The notes below the pieces were generated by a model. It was given only the letters and a program-made list of their open reading frames with translations, had not been told where the DNA came from and did no database searches. Shown here one piece after another: positions 30,695 through 40,161 of a stretch of 64,000 nucleotides of DNA. The position numbers and the translations under genes are program-made. Origin of the DNA: an uncultured Myroides sp. (lineage in GTDB: Bacteria > Bacteroidota > Bacteroidia > Flavobacteriales > Flavobacteriaceae); the NCBI GenBank assembly GCA_913777665.1, contig CAJYTF010000033.1, positions 27,233-91,232 on the forward strand, written 5' to 3'. The first letter of the stretch is position 1, and every line of letters begins with the position of its first letter.

Positions 30695-31387
30695 TTATTT
30701 CTGTTGGAAATATACTTCTTCGTAAGGTTGAATTAAAACCCAGCCTTCCCCTTGAAACATCATTTGAAATTCTTCGCCGCTGCCACGTCCTAATAAACTT
30801 TTAAAGGAAACATTGGTTTTTAATTCAGGTTTTAGATTACCACTCCATGCTACGGTAGCATTAGGATCTGTGAATACAGGTTCGCCCGGTTTTACCAACA
30901 ACGTTAACGGATCACCATGTGTAGAAATTGCTACGTGACCATTTCCGGTTAATCGTACCTGAAACAATCCGCCAGACATCATGCCGGCAATGCTTTTAAG
31001 CATCGTAATTTCGTTTTTAATGGTTTGATCGTGTGCTAAAATGTCGTTTCCGTTTACACAGATCGATTCACCTTCAAGTTTTAAAATCTGTACTTTTTTA
31101 CCCGAATCGGCAACATACAAACGACCGGTTCCGCTGGCTTTCATTAGTTTTGCACCTTCGCCTGTAAGTGTTTTCTTTAACAGGTTTCCTAAACCACCAG
31201 AAAGCATTCCTTCACGTTCAAATTTAATGTTACCAACGTATCCAACCATACTTCCGTTTTTTGTCCAAACGAACTGGTTGTTCAAATTAATTTCTAACAT
31301 TTGAGGTTTTTCTAACTCAAAATAATCGTGCTCTCTTTCGTTTTGACGCGTTTTTTCAACAAACGCTGCCAATGTGTACTCGCCCAT
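30695..31387 (-). CDS. AIM24 family protein
   Basis: MLEINLNNQFVWTKNGSMVGYVGNIKFEREGMLSGGLGNLLKKTLTGEGAKLMKASGTGRLYVAD. Confidence 0.9.
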   Translation of the reverse strand: MGEYTLAAFVEKTRQNEREHDYFELEKPQMLEINLNNQFVWTKNGSMVGYVGNIKFEREGMLSGGLGNLLKKTLTGEGAKLMKASGTGRLYVADSGKKVQILKLEGESICVNGNDILAHDQTIKNEITMLKSIAGMMSGGLFQVRLTGNGHVAISTHGDPLTLLVKPGEPVFTDPNATVAWSGNLKPELKTNVSFKSLLGRGSGEEFQMMFQGEGWVLIQPYEEVYFQQK

Positions 31388-31446
31388 AGTCTTTTTTTTA
31401 TTAATTGATTGTTTATTAAAAGTAGCAAAAAAAAGATTTGAAAAAC

Positions 31447-31477
31447 AAAAAGAGATAACAATTTGTTATCTCTTTTA
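31447..31477. terminator. Terminator of CsbD-like gene
   Basis: AAAAGAGATAACAATTTGTTATCTCTTTT. Confidence 0.65.
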
Positions 31478-31499
31478 AAATTAAGTATTTAATGAACAG

Positions 31500-31706
31500 T
31501 TAAAGATGGTTGTCTTCGTCTTGCCAATCTCTAATCTCTTGTTCAATGTCTTCTTTTGTTCTGCCGGTTTTTTCTTGAATTCTACCAACGTATTCATCAA
31601 ATTTACCTTCGGCAAACGCTTGGTCATCATCAAACCACTCTCCGTATTTCTGTTTAACGGATCCTTTGATTTTGTTCCATTTTCCTTCTAATTCTAATCT
31701 GTTCAT
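31500..31706 (-). CDS. CsbD family stress protein
   Basis: LEGKWNKIKGSVKQKYGEWFDDDQAFAEGKFDEYVGRIQEKTGRTKEDIEQEI. Confidence 0.9.
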   Translation of the reverse strand: MNRLELEGKWNKIKGSVKQKYGEWFDDDQAFAEGKFDEYVGRIQEKTGRTKEDIEQEIRDWQDEDNHL

Positions 31707-31781
31707 AGCAATATGATTTAAAATTAATAATACTAAAGTTAGAAAATGTAATTTAAAGTGGCTGTTAAAAAAGTTATAAAT

Positions 31782-31808
31782 AAAAAACGACCCGAAGGTC
31801 GTTTTTTG
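31782..31808 (-). terminator. Terminator of the RND efflux operon
   Basis: AAAAAACGACCCGAAGGTCGTTTTTTG. Confidence 0.75.
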
Positions 31809-31825
31809 AAAATATAGAGAAAAAA

Positions 31826-34800
31826 TTAGTTTTGTTTTTCACCGAATTCGTCAACGAAATTCTCGTTTTCTTCGTAATCGGCAACCATTAATTCTGCATA
31901 ATCGGCTTTTTTACCTTTTCTGAATCTTCTACCAATTCCATCGAAAATAGCATAAACAACCGGTACAATAATTAAGGTTAAGAATAATGATGATAACAAA
32001 CCACCAATAATTACAATTGCCAAACCGCGGTTAAAATCAGATCCGTCTCCTTGTGCCATTGCAATTGGTAACATACCTATAACCATTGCAATTGTGGTCA
32101 TTAAGATAGGGCGGAAACGTGCGTGGTTGGCTGCAACCAAGGCATCGTAAGTGCTGTAACCCAATTCTTTTTTATGGTTGGCAAAGTCAACAAGCATGAT
32201 GGCATTTTTGGCTACCAAACCAATTAACATGATAATACCCAAAATGGTAAAAATGTTCAGCGTTTGGTTGGTTAATGCCATGAATAATAATGCCCCGATG
32301 AACGATAACGGAATAGAGAACAAGATGATGAATGGTTTAGAGAAACTGTCATATAACACAACCATTACTGCGTAAACCAACAAGATCGATGCTACTAAGG
32401 CAATTCCTAAAGTACCAAAACCTTCGTCTTGGTTTTCTTTGTTACCACCCCATTTAAAGGTTACGCCTGGTTTTAGTTTTAATTTAGAGAATTCTGCTTC
32501 CCATTCTGTAGCAATTGTTCCTTCTGATTTACCTACAACCTGTGCCTGGATAGAAACCGATGGTGATTTATCGCGACGTTCTAACAACGTTGGACCAGAA
32601 CCATAAGTTACATCTGCAAACTGCTCTAACATGATTGATTGTCCGTCTTGGTTTATAAATTTCAATGTTTTAACATCGTCAATAGTACCACGACCAATTT
32701 CATCGTAACGTAAATTAATATCGTATTCTGTGTCTTCGGCACGGTATTTCATGTCGGTATTTCCGGCAAACGCTGTCTGCATGGTCATACCCACAGTTGC
32801 AACATTTAAACCTAAAGCATTCATTTTATCGCGGTCTAATTTTACAACAACTTCAGGATTTCCATCTTCAGAAGTTAAACGAACCTCACGCGATCCAGGA
32901 ATTTTCTCTAATAAATCGGCTGCTTTTTTAGCATACTCCAAAGCGTCTTCCTGGCTTGATGCAATTACGGTTAACATAAGTGGTGCTTGTTCTGCACCCA
33001 TAATACCAACTTCAACGGTTTTTACTTTTACACCAACCAATTCACGCTCCATTTCGCGTTTTAATTTAGCAGAATACACTTTGGTAGATTCTTTGTGCTT
33101 GTGACCGTCTTGAAGGTAAATCTGAATTTCAGATTTGTATTTTGTTCCCGAAGCTGTCATCATACCATCTGAAGCCTGACCAACCGTGGTAATCATTTTT
33201 TCGATTTCAGGTTTTTTCGATAAATAAGCTTCAGCTTTCTGTGTTAACAAGTTGGTTTGTTCAATAGAAGCATCTTTAGGTAATTCAAACTGAATTAAAA
33301 ATTCTTCTTTATCACTTGTAGGGAAGAATCCACCACCAATGTATCCACCAACTGCTAAACCAATCGAAGCAAAGAACAACACCAATGTTAATAATAGAGT
33401 AATGATTTTGTTTTTACGGTTTTTTAACGACCATTCTAAAATTCCTGAAATTCCGTTTGTTAATTTGGTTAATCCGGCTTCAAATCCGTATAAGATCTTT
33501 CCGAAAAAAGAATGTTTACTAATGTGCGATAATTTTCCAAAACGAGAATACAACCACGGCACTACCGTAAATGATACTAATAACGATAACATTGTAGCGA
33601 TAACAACCGTTATGCAGAACTGACGTAAAATATCGGATACCAAACCGGTTGACATGGCAATTGGTAAGAATACCACCACGATTACCAAGGTAATTGCTGT
33701 TACGGTAAAACCAATTTCTTTAGCACCATCAAAGGCAGCACGAACTTTGTTTTTACCCATTTCCATGTGGCGGTGAATATTTTCGATAACCACAATGGCA
33801 TCATCCACCAGAATACCTACCACAAGTGATAAACCTAACAACGTCATTAAGTTTAACGTATAGCCTAATAAATTTAAACCAATAAAGGTTGCAACTAACG
33901 ATAACGGAATGGCAATGGTTGCAATGGCAGCATCGCGCAAACTGTGTAAAAAGAACAACATGATAAACGCTACCAAGGCTACCGCAATACCTAAATCTAC
34001 CATTACGTGGTCTGCAGCACTAATAGTATAATCTGTAGAATCGGATGCAATTGAAATTTCAATTTTTTGCTGTTCGTAATCTTTTTCAACACCACTTAAT
34101 AATTTTCCGTCTTTATCTTTAACAGCAATAGTGTTTTTTACCGCTTCTGAAACTTCTACAGCATTCGCGTCAGATTGTTTAAACACCTGCATTAAGATGG
34201 TGTTTTTCTGATCGATACGAGCAATTTTTTCTGGATCTTTAACACCGTCTTGTACATCGGCAATATCGCTTAAACGAATAGATGTACCTGTTGGCGTTGT
34301 AATTGGCAGGTTTCGCATTTGATCTAACGAAGCAAATTTACCAGATAAACGAATGGTTGTTTGGTTGCTTTGCGTTTTAATACTTCCGGTAGGGAAATCC
34401 ATGTTAGACTGCCCTAAAATCTGTTGGATCTGACCGATTGTTAATCCGTAACCGGCTAATCTTTCAGGATTCACACTTACCTGAATTTCACGTTCTTCAC
34501 CACCAACCAAATCTACTTTTGCCACACCATTAATACGCGCAAAAACCGGCTGTATTTTTTGATCTAACAAATTGTACAATTCTTTTTCTGTAAGGTTTGA
34601 TGTTACCGAAAGGTTCATAATGGCAACATCATCTAACGAGAATTTACTTAACGAAGGCGTTTCGGCATCGTCGGGCAAATCGTTAATAACTGCATTAATT
34701 TTTCGTTGGGCATCGGTGAGCAAAAAGTTCACGTCGGCACCGGTGTTAAGTGTAATCATTACTACCGATACACTTTCCATAGATTTTGATTCGATCTTTT

Positions 34801-35032
34801 TAACGTTTTCCAACGAAGAAACGGCGTCTTCTATTACTTTGGTAACCGAAGTTTCAACCTCAGACGGAGCTGCTCCCGGATATATTGTTTGAACCGTAAT
34901 TACGTTTACGTCAAATTTTGGGATTAATTCGTACCCCATACTAAAGTACGAAGCAATACCCCCAAGAATCAGCATCAAAAATACGATGATGATGATACTG
35001 GGTCTTTTTATTGATATTTCAGATATTTTCAT
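31826..35032 (-). CDS. RND (AcrB/HAE1-like) efflux transporter permease
   Basis: 1068 aa; SIKRPSIIIIVFLMLILGGIASYF; LGLSLVVGILVDDAIVVIENIHRHME; two TM repeats. Confidence 0.95.
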   Translation of the reverse strand: MKISEISIKRPSIIIIVFLMLILGGIASYFSMGYELIPKFDVNVITVQTIYPGAAPSEVETSVTKVIEDAVSSLENVKKIESKSMESVSVVMITLNTGADVNFLLTDAQRKINAVINDLPDDAETPSLSKFSLDDVAIMNLSVTSNLTEKELYNLLDQKIQPVFARINGVAKVDLVGGEEREIQVSVNPERLAGYGLTIGQIQQILGQSNMDFPTGSIKTQSNQTTIRLSGKFASLDQMRNLPITTPTGTSIRLSDIADVQDGVKDPEKIARIDQKNTILMQVFKQSDANAVEVSEAVKNTIAVKDKDGKLLSGVEKDYEQQKIEISIASDSTDYTISAADHVMVDLGIAVALVAFIMLFFLHSLRDAAIATIAIPLSLVATFIGLNLLGYTLNLMTLLGLSLVVGILVDDAIVVIENIHRHMEMGKNKVRAAFDGAKEIGFTVTAITLVIVVVFLPIAMSTGLVSDILRQFCITVVIATMLSLLVSFTVVPWLYSRFGKLSHISKHSFFGKILYGFEAGLTKLTNGISGILEWSLKNRKNKIITLLLTLVLFFASIGLAVGGYIGGGFFPTSDKEEFLIQFELPKDASIEQTNLLTQKAEAYLSKKPEIEKMITTVGQASDGMMTASGTKYKSEIQIYLQDGHKHKESTKVYSAKLKREMERELVGVKVKTVEVGIMGAEQAPLMLTVIASSQEDALEYAKKAADLLEKIPGSREVRLTSEDGNPEVVVKLDRDKMNALGLNVATVGMTMQTAFAGNTDMKYRAEDTEYDINLRYDEIGRGTIDDVKTLKFINQDGQSIMLEQFADVTYGSGPTLLERRDKSPSVSIQAQVVGKSEGTIATEWEAEFSKLKLKPGVTFKWGGNKENQDEGFGTLGIALVASILLVYAVMVVLYDSFSKPFIILFSIPLSFIGALLFMALTNQTLNIFTILGIIMLIGLVAKNAIMLVDFANHKKELGYSTYDALVAANHARFRPILMTTIAMVIGMLPIAMAQGDGSDFNRGLAIVIIGGLLSSLFLTLIIVPVVYAIFDGIGRRFRKGKKADYAELMVADYEENENFVDEFGEKQN

Positions 35033-35105
35033 TGATATTTTTGCTTTAGGCGATAAGCTTAAGGCAGTAAGCTAAATGCTTACCACTTATAACTTACAGC
35101 TAATT

Positions 35106-36164
35106 TTATTTAATGATTTGAACAGCAGTGCCGTTAGCTAAATTTATTTGACCCGAAGTGATTACTTGTGTTCCTTTTTCGATTCCTGAAATTACTTCGA
35201 TCTTATCTCCAAAAGTTCTACCTGCAACAACTTTAGTTAACACCGCTTTACCATCTTTGTGAACAAAAACCTGGCTGCTGCTTACACTTCCAACAAACGC
35301 TGTACGCGGAATGGTTAAAACGTTTGCCATTTGGCTGTTTCCAAAATACGCGTTACCATACATACCAGCTTTTAAATCGTTGGCAGAATTGTTTTGAATT
35401 TCTAATTCAACCGGGAAATTCAAGCTTTCGTCTGCTTTTGGTGCAATAAACGAAACTTTACCTGTAAATTCTTTATCTGCAACAACCGGTGACTGTACTT
35501 TTATAGACTGACCAATTTTTAAAGAACCAATGTTTTTCTCGTCAACTTTTACCTTTAATTTTAAGGTTGATACATTTACGATTTCGAATAATTCGGTTCC
35601 CGGATTAGCATAAAAACCAGGTTCAACGCTTTTTTTGTTTACGATACCCGAAAACGATGCTTTAATGTTCACGTCACCCGCATTTAGTTGTGCACTTTGC
35701 AGGTTGTTTTTAGCGTTAACCAATTGCAGTTTCATTTGATCTAACTGTTGTTTGGTTACACCGCCTGTTGCATAAGCACTTTCAAAACGAGCTACTTCTG
35801 CCTTAGCATTATTGTAATTTGCCTGCGCATTGCTAAGATTTACATTTTGCTGATCTGCCTTAATAACTGCTAATGTTTGACCGGCACTAACGCGAGATCC
35901 TTCAGAAACTAAAACGCGTGTTACTCTTCCCGGAACTTCGGTCGAAATTTTAACCTCTTGTTTAGGAACAAATACTCCGTTTGCAATGTATTCTCCGCTT
36001 ACATCATTAAAATCGGCTGTTTCTACACGTACTGCAACAGCACTATTTTTTTGTGCAACAACTGCAGTTTCTGCTTCGTTCTTTTCTTGGTTTTTATTTA
36101 AAACGAACATAATTCCTGCTAAAGCTGCAATGATTACGATTCCTGTTATGATAACTTTTTTCAT
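35106..36164 (-). CDS. Efflux RND transporter periplasmic adaptor subunit
   Basis: PGRVTRVLVSEGSRVSAGQTLAVIKADQQNV ... INIKASFSGIVNKKSVEPG-type hairpin/lipoyl domains. Confidence 0.95.
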   Translation of the reverse strand: MKKVIITGIVIIAALAGIMFVLNKNQEKNEAETAVVAQKNSAVAVRVETADFNDVSGEYIANGVFVPKQEVKISTEVPGRVTRVLVSEGSRVSAGQTLAVIKADQQNVNLSNAQANYNNAKAEVARFESAYATGGVTKQQLDQMKLQLVNAKNNLQSAQLNAGDVNIKASFSGIVNKKSVEPGFYANPGTELFEIVNVSTLKLKVKVDEKNIGSLKIGQSIKVQSPVVADKEFTGKVSFIAPKADESLNFPVELEIQNNSANDLKAGMYGNAYFGNSQMANVLTIPRTAFVGSVSSSQVFVHKDGKAVLTKVVAGRTFGDKIEVISGIEKGTQVITSGQINLANGTAVQIIK

Positions 36165-36183
36165 CTTTAATATGCAATTAGTT

Positions 36184-37518
36184 TTATTCTTGTGTTAATG
36201 ATTTTAATTCTCCTTTTGCCTTAATTAATGCTATTTCGGCAACTTTATAATCTAGTAAAGCATTGGTGTGATTGTTTTGTGCGTCGGCATACTGTGTTTC
36301 TGCATCTAACAAATCGGTTAAGGTTGCTAAACCAAATTTGTAATTGTTTTCTATGTTTGTTAATACTTCTTTAGCCAAATTCACATTCTCTTTTTGGATG
36401 TTCAATGTAATTAAAGAGTTGTTTAACTGTGTTACGGCATTTTTAAGTTCTAAATCTAATCCTAAACGAGTATCGCGTTTGTCTGCTTCTAATTTTTCAA
36501 TATCAATCTGTGCTTGTCTAACTTTCGCTTTAACAGATCCACCATTGAAAATAGGTATGTTTAAATTTAATCCTATCGCTGAAAAGTTAGACCATGCAGC
36601 ATCTGGAAGTGTTTGAAACCATGGTAATTTTTCTCCAAATCCTAAGTAACCGTAATTTGCAGTAAAACTTAAGCTTGGATAACCTTCTGCATTAATGGCT
36701 TTTTTGTTTAATGCTAATAATTCACCTTGTTTTTCCAACAATAAAATCTCGGTTCTGTTTTCAATATTAGTAGATTCATCAACCAAAGCATGTTTTGTAA
36801 TTTCAAAGGTATTTTTAGGTAGTTCTATATCCTGATTCATATCCATACCTATTAAATACTTTAAAGCATTTTCTTGTAGTTGTAGAGCATTTACCAATTG
36901 TTGACGACTACTTTTTAAATTGTTCAGGTTTACATCAATACGGTCTAAATCGATTTTTTTTGCCAAACCGTTATCAAACAAACTTTTAATAACATCGCGA
37001 ACACGGCTTGTGTTTTCGATCGTTTTATCAATGGTTGTTAATTGCGATTCTGTTTTGTAAGCTTCGTAATAACTGTTCGCCACTTTTTCTATAACCTGTT
37101 CTTCTGTTAGCTGTGCGTTTATTTTGTAGAACTCACGAGTACTTTTTGCCGCTTTTAAACCTGTAAATACCGCCTGATTAAATATTTGCTGGTTTAAAGA
37201 AACAGACGCATTAGTTTGCCAAGGTAAGCCAAAAGGAATCATCATAATACCTGTTCCTTGTCCAAAAACACTAGCATCTACAGCACTTTTTTGTATAATC
37301 GCATTGTAAGTTAAACCTCCGTTAGCACTAATTTGCGGTAAAGCATTAGCACGAACTTCATCTATCTGGTATTCGCTGTTTTGCACATCTAAGCGGGCTT
37401 TTACAGCTTCGGCTTTATTTTGCAAAGCGTAATTAACCGCATCTTTAAGCGTTAACCGTTCTTGTGCCTGGGCAAAGAATCCTAAAAACGCTAATAAAAT
37501 TGAAATTCTATATTTCAT
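36184..37518 (-). CDS. TolC family outer membrane protein
   Basis: LTLKDAVNYALQNKAEAVKARLDVQNSEYQIDEVRANALPQISANGGLTYN. Confidence 0.93.
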   Translation of the reverse strand: MKYRISILLAFLGFFAQAQERLTLKDAVNYALQNKAEAVKARLDVQNSEYQIDEVRANALPQISANGGLTYNAIIQKSAVDASVFGQGTGIMMIPFGLPWQTNASVSLNQQIFNQAVFTGLKAAKSTREFYKINAQLTEEQVIEKVANSYYEAYKTESQLTTIDKTIENTSRVRDVIKSLFDNGLAKKIDLDRIDVNLNNLKSSRQQLVNALQLQENALKYLIGMDMNQDIELPKNTFEITKHALVDESTNIENRTEILLLEKQGELLALNKKAINAEGYPSLSFTANYGYLGFGEKLPWFQTLPDAAWSNFSAIGLNLNIPIFNGGSVKAKVRQAQIDIEKLEADKRDTRLGLDLELKNAVTQLNNSLITLNIQKENVNLAKEVLTNIENNYKFGLATLTDLLDAETQYADAQNNHTNALLDYKVAEIALIKAKGELKSLTQE

Positions 37519-37524
37519 TGCTAT

Positions 37525-38133
37525 TTATGATTTTTGTAATAATTGTTCTAATATTTCTAAACCTTTCGGTGTAACTATTCCTCTTAAATGGTATTCCAAT
37601 AATTTGTAATTTAATTCTTCTAACGATTGAGTACTTTGCAGGTTGATAAAAATTTCATCGTTAAAAAATGCTGTGGTACTTGCAAAAAAGATCTTCCCTA
37701 CAAAATCTATATCAATATCGCTTCGGTAATAACCTTGTTCTACACCATCTCTTAAGTTTCGAAGAATTGTAAAATCGTAATTTTCATGTTTTTTCTGCTG
37801 AATACGTTCAGCAAGTTTGGGATAATATTTGTTAAATTGATATATCGTACTAGCCTGAATATTCTGTCCAAACAAATCGCCCAAACAACTTTTCATTTCA
37901 AAATGTTCGTGAATTGGAGTTTCACAACTGCCGGCAATACTCTTCATTTTATCGGTTGCAGATATAAAAACATAATCAACAGTTGCCTTTACCAATTCAT
38001 CTTTAGCCGAAAAATGTTGATAAATCGTTTTTTTTGATATTCCCAGTTCTTTAGCAATATCATCCATAGTAACAGCTTTAAAGCCATTTTTAATGAATAA
38101 TTCTAAAGATTTTTTTAATACAGTCTCTTTCAT
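37525..38133 (-). CDS. TetR/AcrR family transcriptional regulator
   Basis: KNGFKAVTMDDIAKELGISKKTIYQHFSAKDELVKATVD HTH. Confidence 0.95.
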   Translation of the reverse strand: MKETVLKKSLELFIKNGFKAVTMDDIAKELGISKKTIYQHFSAKDELVKATVDYVFISATDKMKSIAGSCETPIHEHFEMKSCLGDLFGQNIQASTIYQFNKYYPKLAERIQQKKHENYDFTILRNLRDGVEQGYYRSDIDIDFVGKIFFASTTAFFNDEIFINLQSTQSLEELNYKLLEYHLRGIVTPKGLEILEQLLQKS

Positions 38134-38267
38134 TCAGTCAAAAAGTTTCGGCAAATGTACGCAGGAAACTTTTAATACCAAAAAAGTTTCCAAAGTTTTT
38201 TTTAAAATTTTATTTACATGATTAATTAGCTTACATTTGTATTCTTGAAACGAAGTTTATACCTTTT

Positions 38268-39239
38268 ATGAATAATTTCATTGAATACAAAAGCGCTGTT
38301 GCCGATTATATAAATCAGATTAATTTTACGAAAGAACCAAAGGAACTTTACGAACCAATAGGATACATTGCCAATTTGGGTGGTAAACGTTTGCGTCCGC
38401 TACTTACGCTTTTTGCAGCCGAAGTTTTTGGTGCCAAATTCAACGATGCCATTCATGCGGCAGTCGCTATTGAATTGTTTCATAATTTTTCATTGATTCA
38501 TGATGATATTATGGACGAAGCGCCATTACGAAGAGGTAATAAAACCGTTCATGAGAAGTGGAATGTAAATACTGGAATTTTATCGGGCGATGCGATGTTG
38601 ATCTTGGCTTATCAGTATTTCGAGAATTATGAGCCTGCGATTTTTAAGGATCTTGCAAAGTTGTTCAGTAAAACGGCATTAGAAGTTTGCGAAGGACAAC
38701 AATTGGATATCAATTTTGAAACCCGCAACAACGTTAGTATTCCCGAATATATTAAAATGATTGAATACAAAACGGCGGTTTTAGTTGGTGCTGCTTTAGA
38801 AATGGGAGCTATTGTTGCAAAAACTACCGAAAATAACAAAATTGCGATTTATAATTTTGGTAGAGATTTAGGGATTGCCTTTCAGTTGCAAGATGATTAT
38901 TTAGATGCTTTTGGCGAAACAGCAACGTTTGGAAAACAGATTGGTGGTGATATTTTAGAGAATAAAAAAACCTATTTGTATTTAAGATCTTTAGAAAATG
39001 CTTCGCCTGCTGATAAAACCGAATTGTTAAACTGGTTTTCATCAAAAGATGGCGGGCAAGAAAAAATTGAAGCGGTTAAATTGTTATTCGAAAAAACAAA
39101 TGCTACAAACGATACACAGGTTTTAATTGAAGAATACACACAGAAAGCGTTACTACAATTAGAAACCTTAGAAATTCCATATCATTTTAAAGAAGAATTA
39201 AAAGAATTTGCTTTATCATTAATGAGCAGAACTGTATAA
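38268..39239 (+). CDS. Polyprenyl synthetase family protein
   Basis: LIHDDIMDEAPLRRGNKTVH (first DDxxD) and FQLQDDYLDAFGE (second DDxxD). Confidence 0.95.
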   Translation: MNNFIEYKSAVADYINQINFTKEPKELYEPIGYIANLGGKRLRPLLTLFAAEVFGAKFNDAIHAAVAIELFHNFSLIHDDIMDEAPLRRGNKTVHEKWNVNTGILSGDAMLILAYQYFENYEPAIFKDLAKLFSKTALEVCEGQQLDINFETRNNVSIPEYIKMIEYKTAVLVGAALEMGAIVAKTTENNKIAIYNFGRDLGIAFQLQDDYLDAFGETATFGKQIGGDILENKKTYLYLRSLENASPADKTELLNWFSSKDGGQEKIEAVKLLFEKTNATNDTQVLIEEYTQKALLQLETLEIPYHFKEELKEFALSLMSRTV

Positions 39240-39241
39240 AT

Positions 39242-39273
39242 AAAAAATCCGAAACAAACGTTTCGGATTTTTT
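39242..39273. terminator. Bidirectional terminator
   Basis: AAAAAATCCGAAACAAACGTTTCGGATTTTTT. Confidence 0.75.
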
Positions 39274-39289
39274 GCATATATGTATCTTT

Positions 39290-39829
39290 CTAAAAGAAAA
39301 CGCGGATAAAAGGCATCCAAGCCTGGTTGTAAACCAAATCACTTTCTTTATATAAAACATTGTAACGAACACCAATTGTTACATTTTGAGTAGTGTAACC
39401 AGCGCCTAAAAATAAAGCGGTGTTCCAAAAGTTATCGTTAATTTTATTAGTGTGAGAAAAATCTGTAAAAATAGTATTGTTCACACGTAATTGTTCCAAT
39501 TCAGCAGAAAGTTGAATCATTTCTGCCGGACTGTAAATTCCCAGAATATTTGCACCATACGATGTACTTTCATAAAAACCTTTCGATCTTAAATAATTAA
39601 ACTGCAAACCCAAACCAGCCGAAAATTGTTCGGTAATTGGCTTCAAAGCCATAGGCGAAACCGAAATATTGGTAAATCCGCTACCAAAAGCCAAACCTAA
39701 TCCGCCACCAAATTGCATATCGCTAAAAAAAGTAGTGGTTCGTGGTTGGTAGGTGTCTGGGTTTTCTTGTGCAAACGAATTAAATCCTATTAAAAAGCAA
39801 GCTGTAAGTGTGTAAAATATTTTTTTCAT
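39290..39829 (-). CDS. Small outer-membrane-like protein of unknown function
   Basis: Signal peptide MKKIFYTLTACFLIGFNSFAQ; alternating beta-barrel-like sequence ending in F. Confidence 0.6.
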   Translation of the reverse strand: MKKIFYTLTACFLIGFNSFAQENPDTYQPRTTTFFSDMQFGGGLGLAFGSGFTNISVSPMALKPITEQFSAGLGLQFNYLRSKGFYESTSYGANILGIYSPAEMIQLSAELEQLRVNNTIFTDFSHTNKINDNFWNTALFLGAGYTTQNVTIGVRYNVLYKESDLVYNQAWMPFIRVFF

Positions 39830-40161
39830 AAGGGAATCAAATTTTCGCTAAGATATTAATTAAACAGTTAAATGTATCTTAATTGTTAAAATAGTGCATC
39901 AATTACTAAAAAGAAACCCACTGCGAATAATGAAAAAATGAATTTAAAAAAGAACAATAAACAATAAAGTTCGTAAAAATAAAGCAATTAAAAACGGTAT
40001 CCGTAAAAAACTATTTTATAAGCACATACTGTAAAAATCTAAAAATAAAATTCGAGTAAAAAATAAAGTATAAAACTATTTAAAATGTTATAATATTAAT
40101 TGAAACTATTGTATTTTTGTGAAAATTTTTTAACGAAAAAAAGAGTCATTAGACAAATATT

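Noticed and set aside
31826-38133. TetR-TolC-MFP-RND operon as novel
   Set aside because: Standard tripartite efflux operon with a local repressor; nothing unusual in order or motifs.
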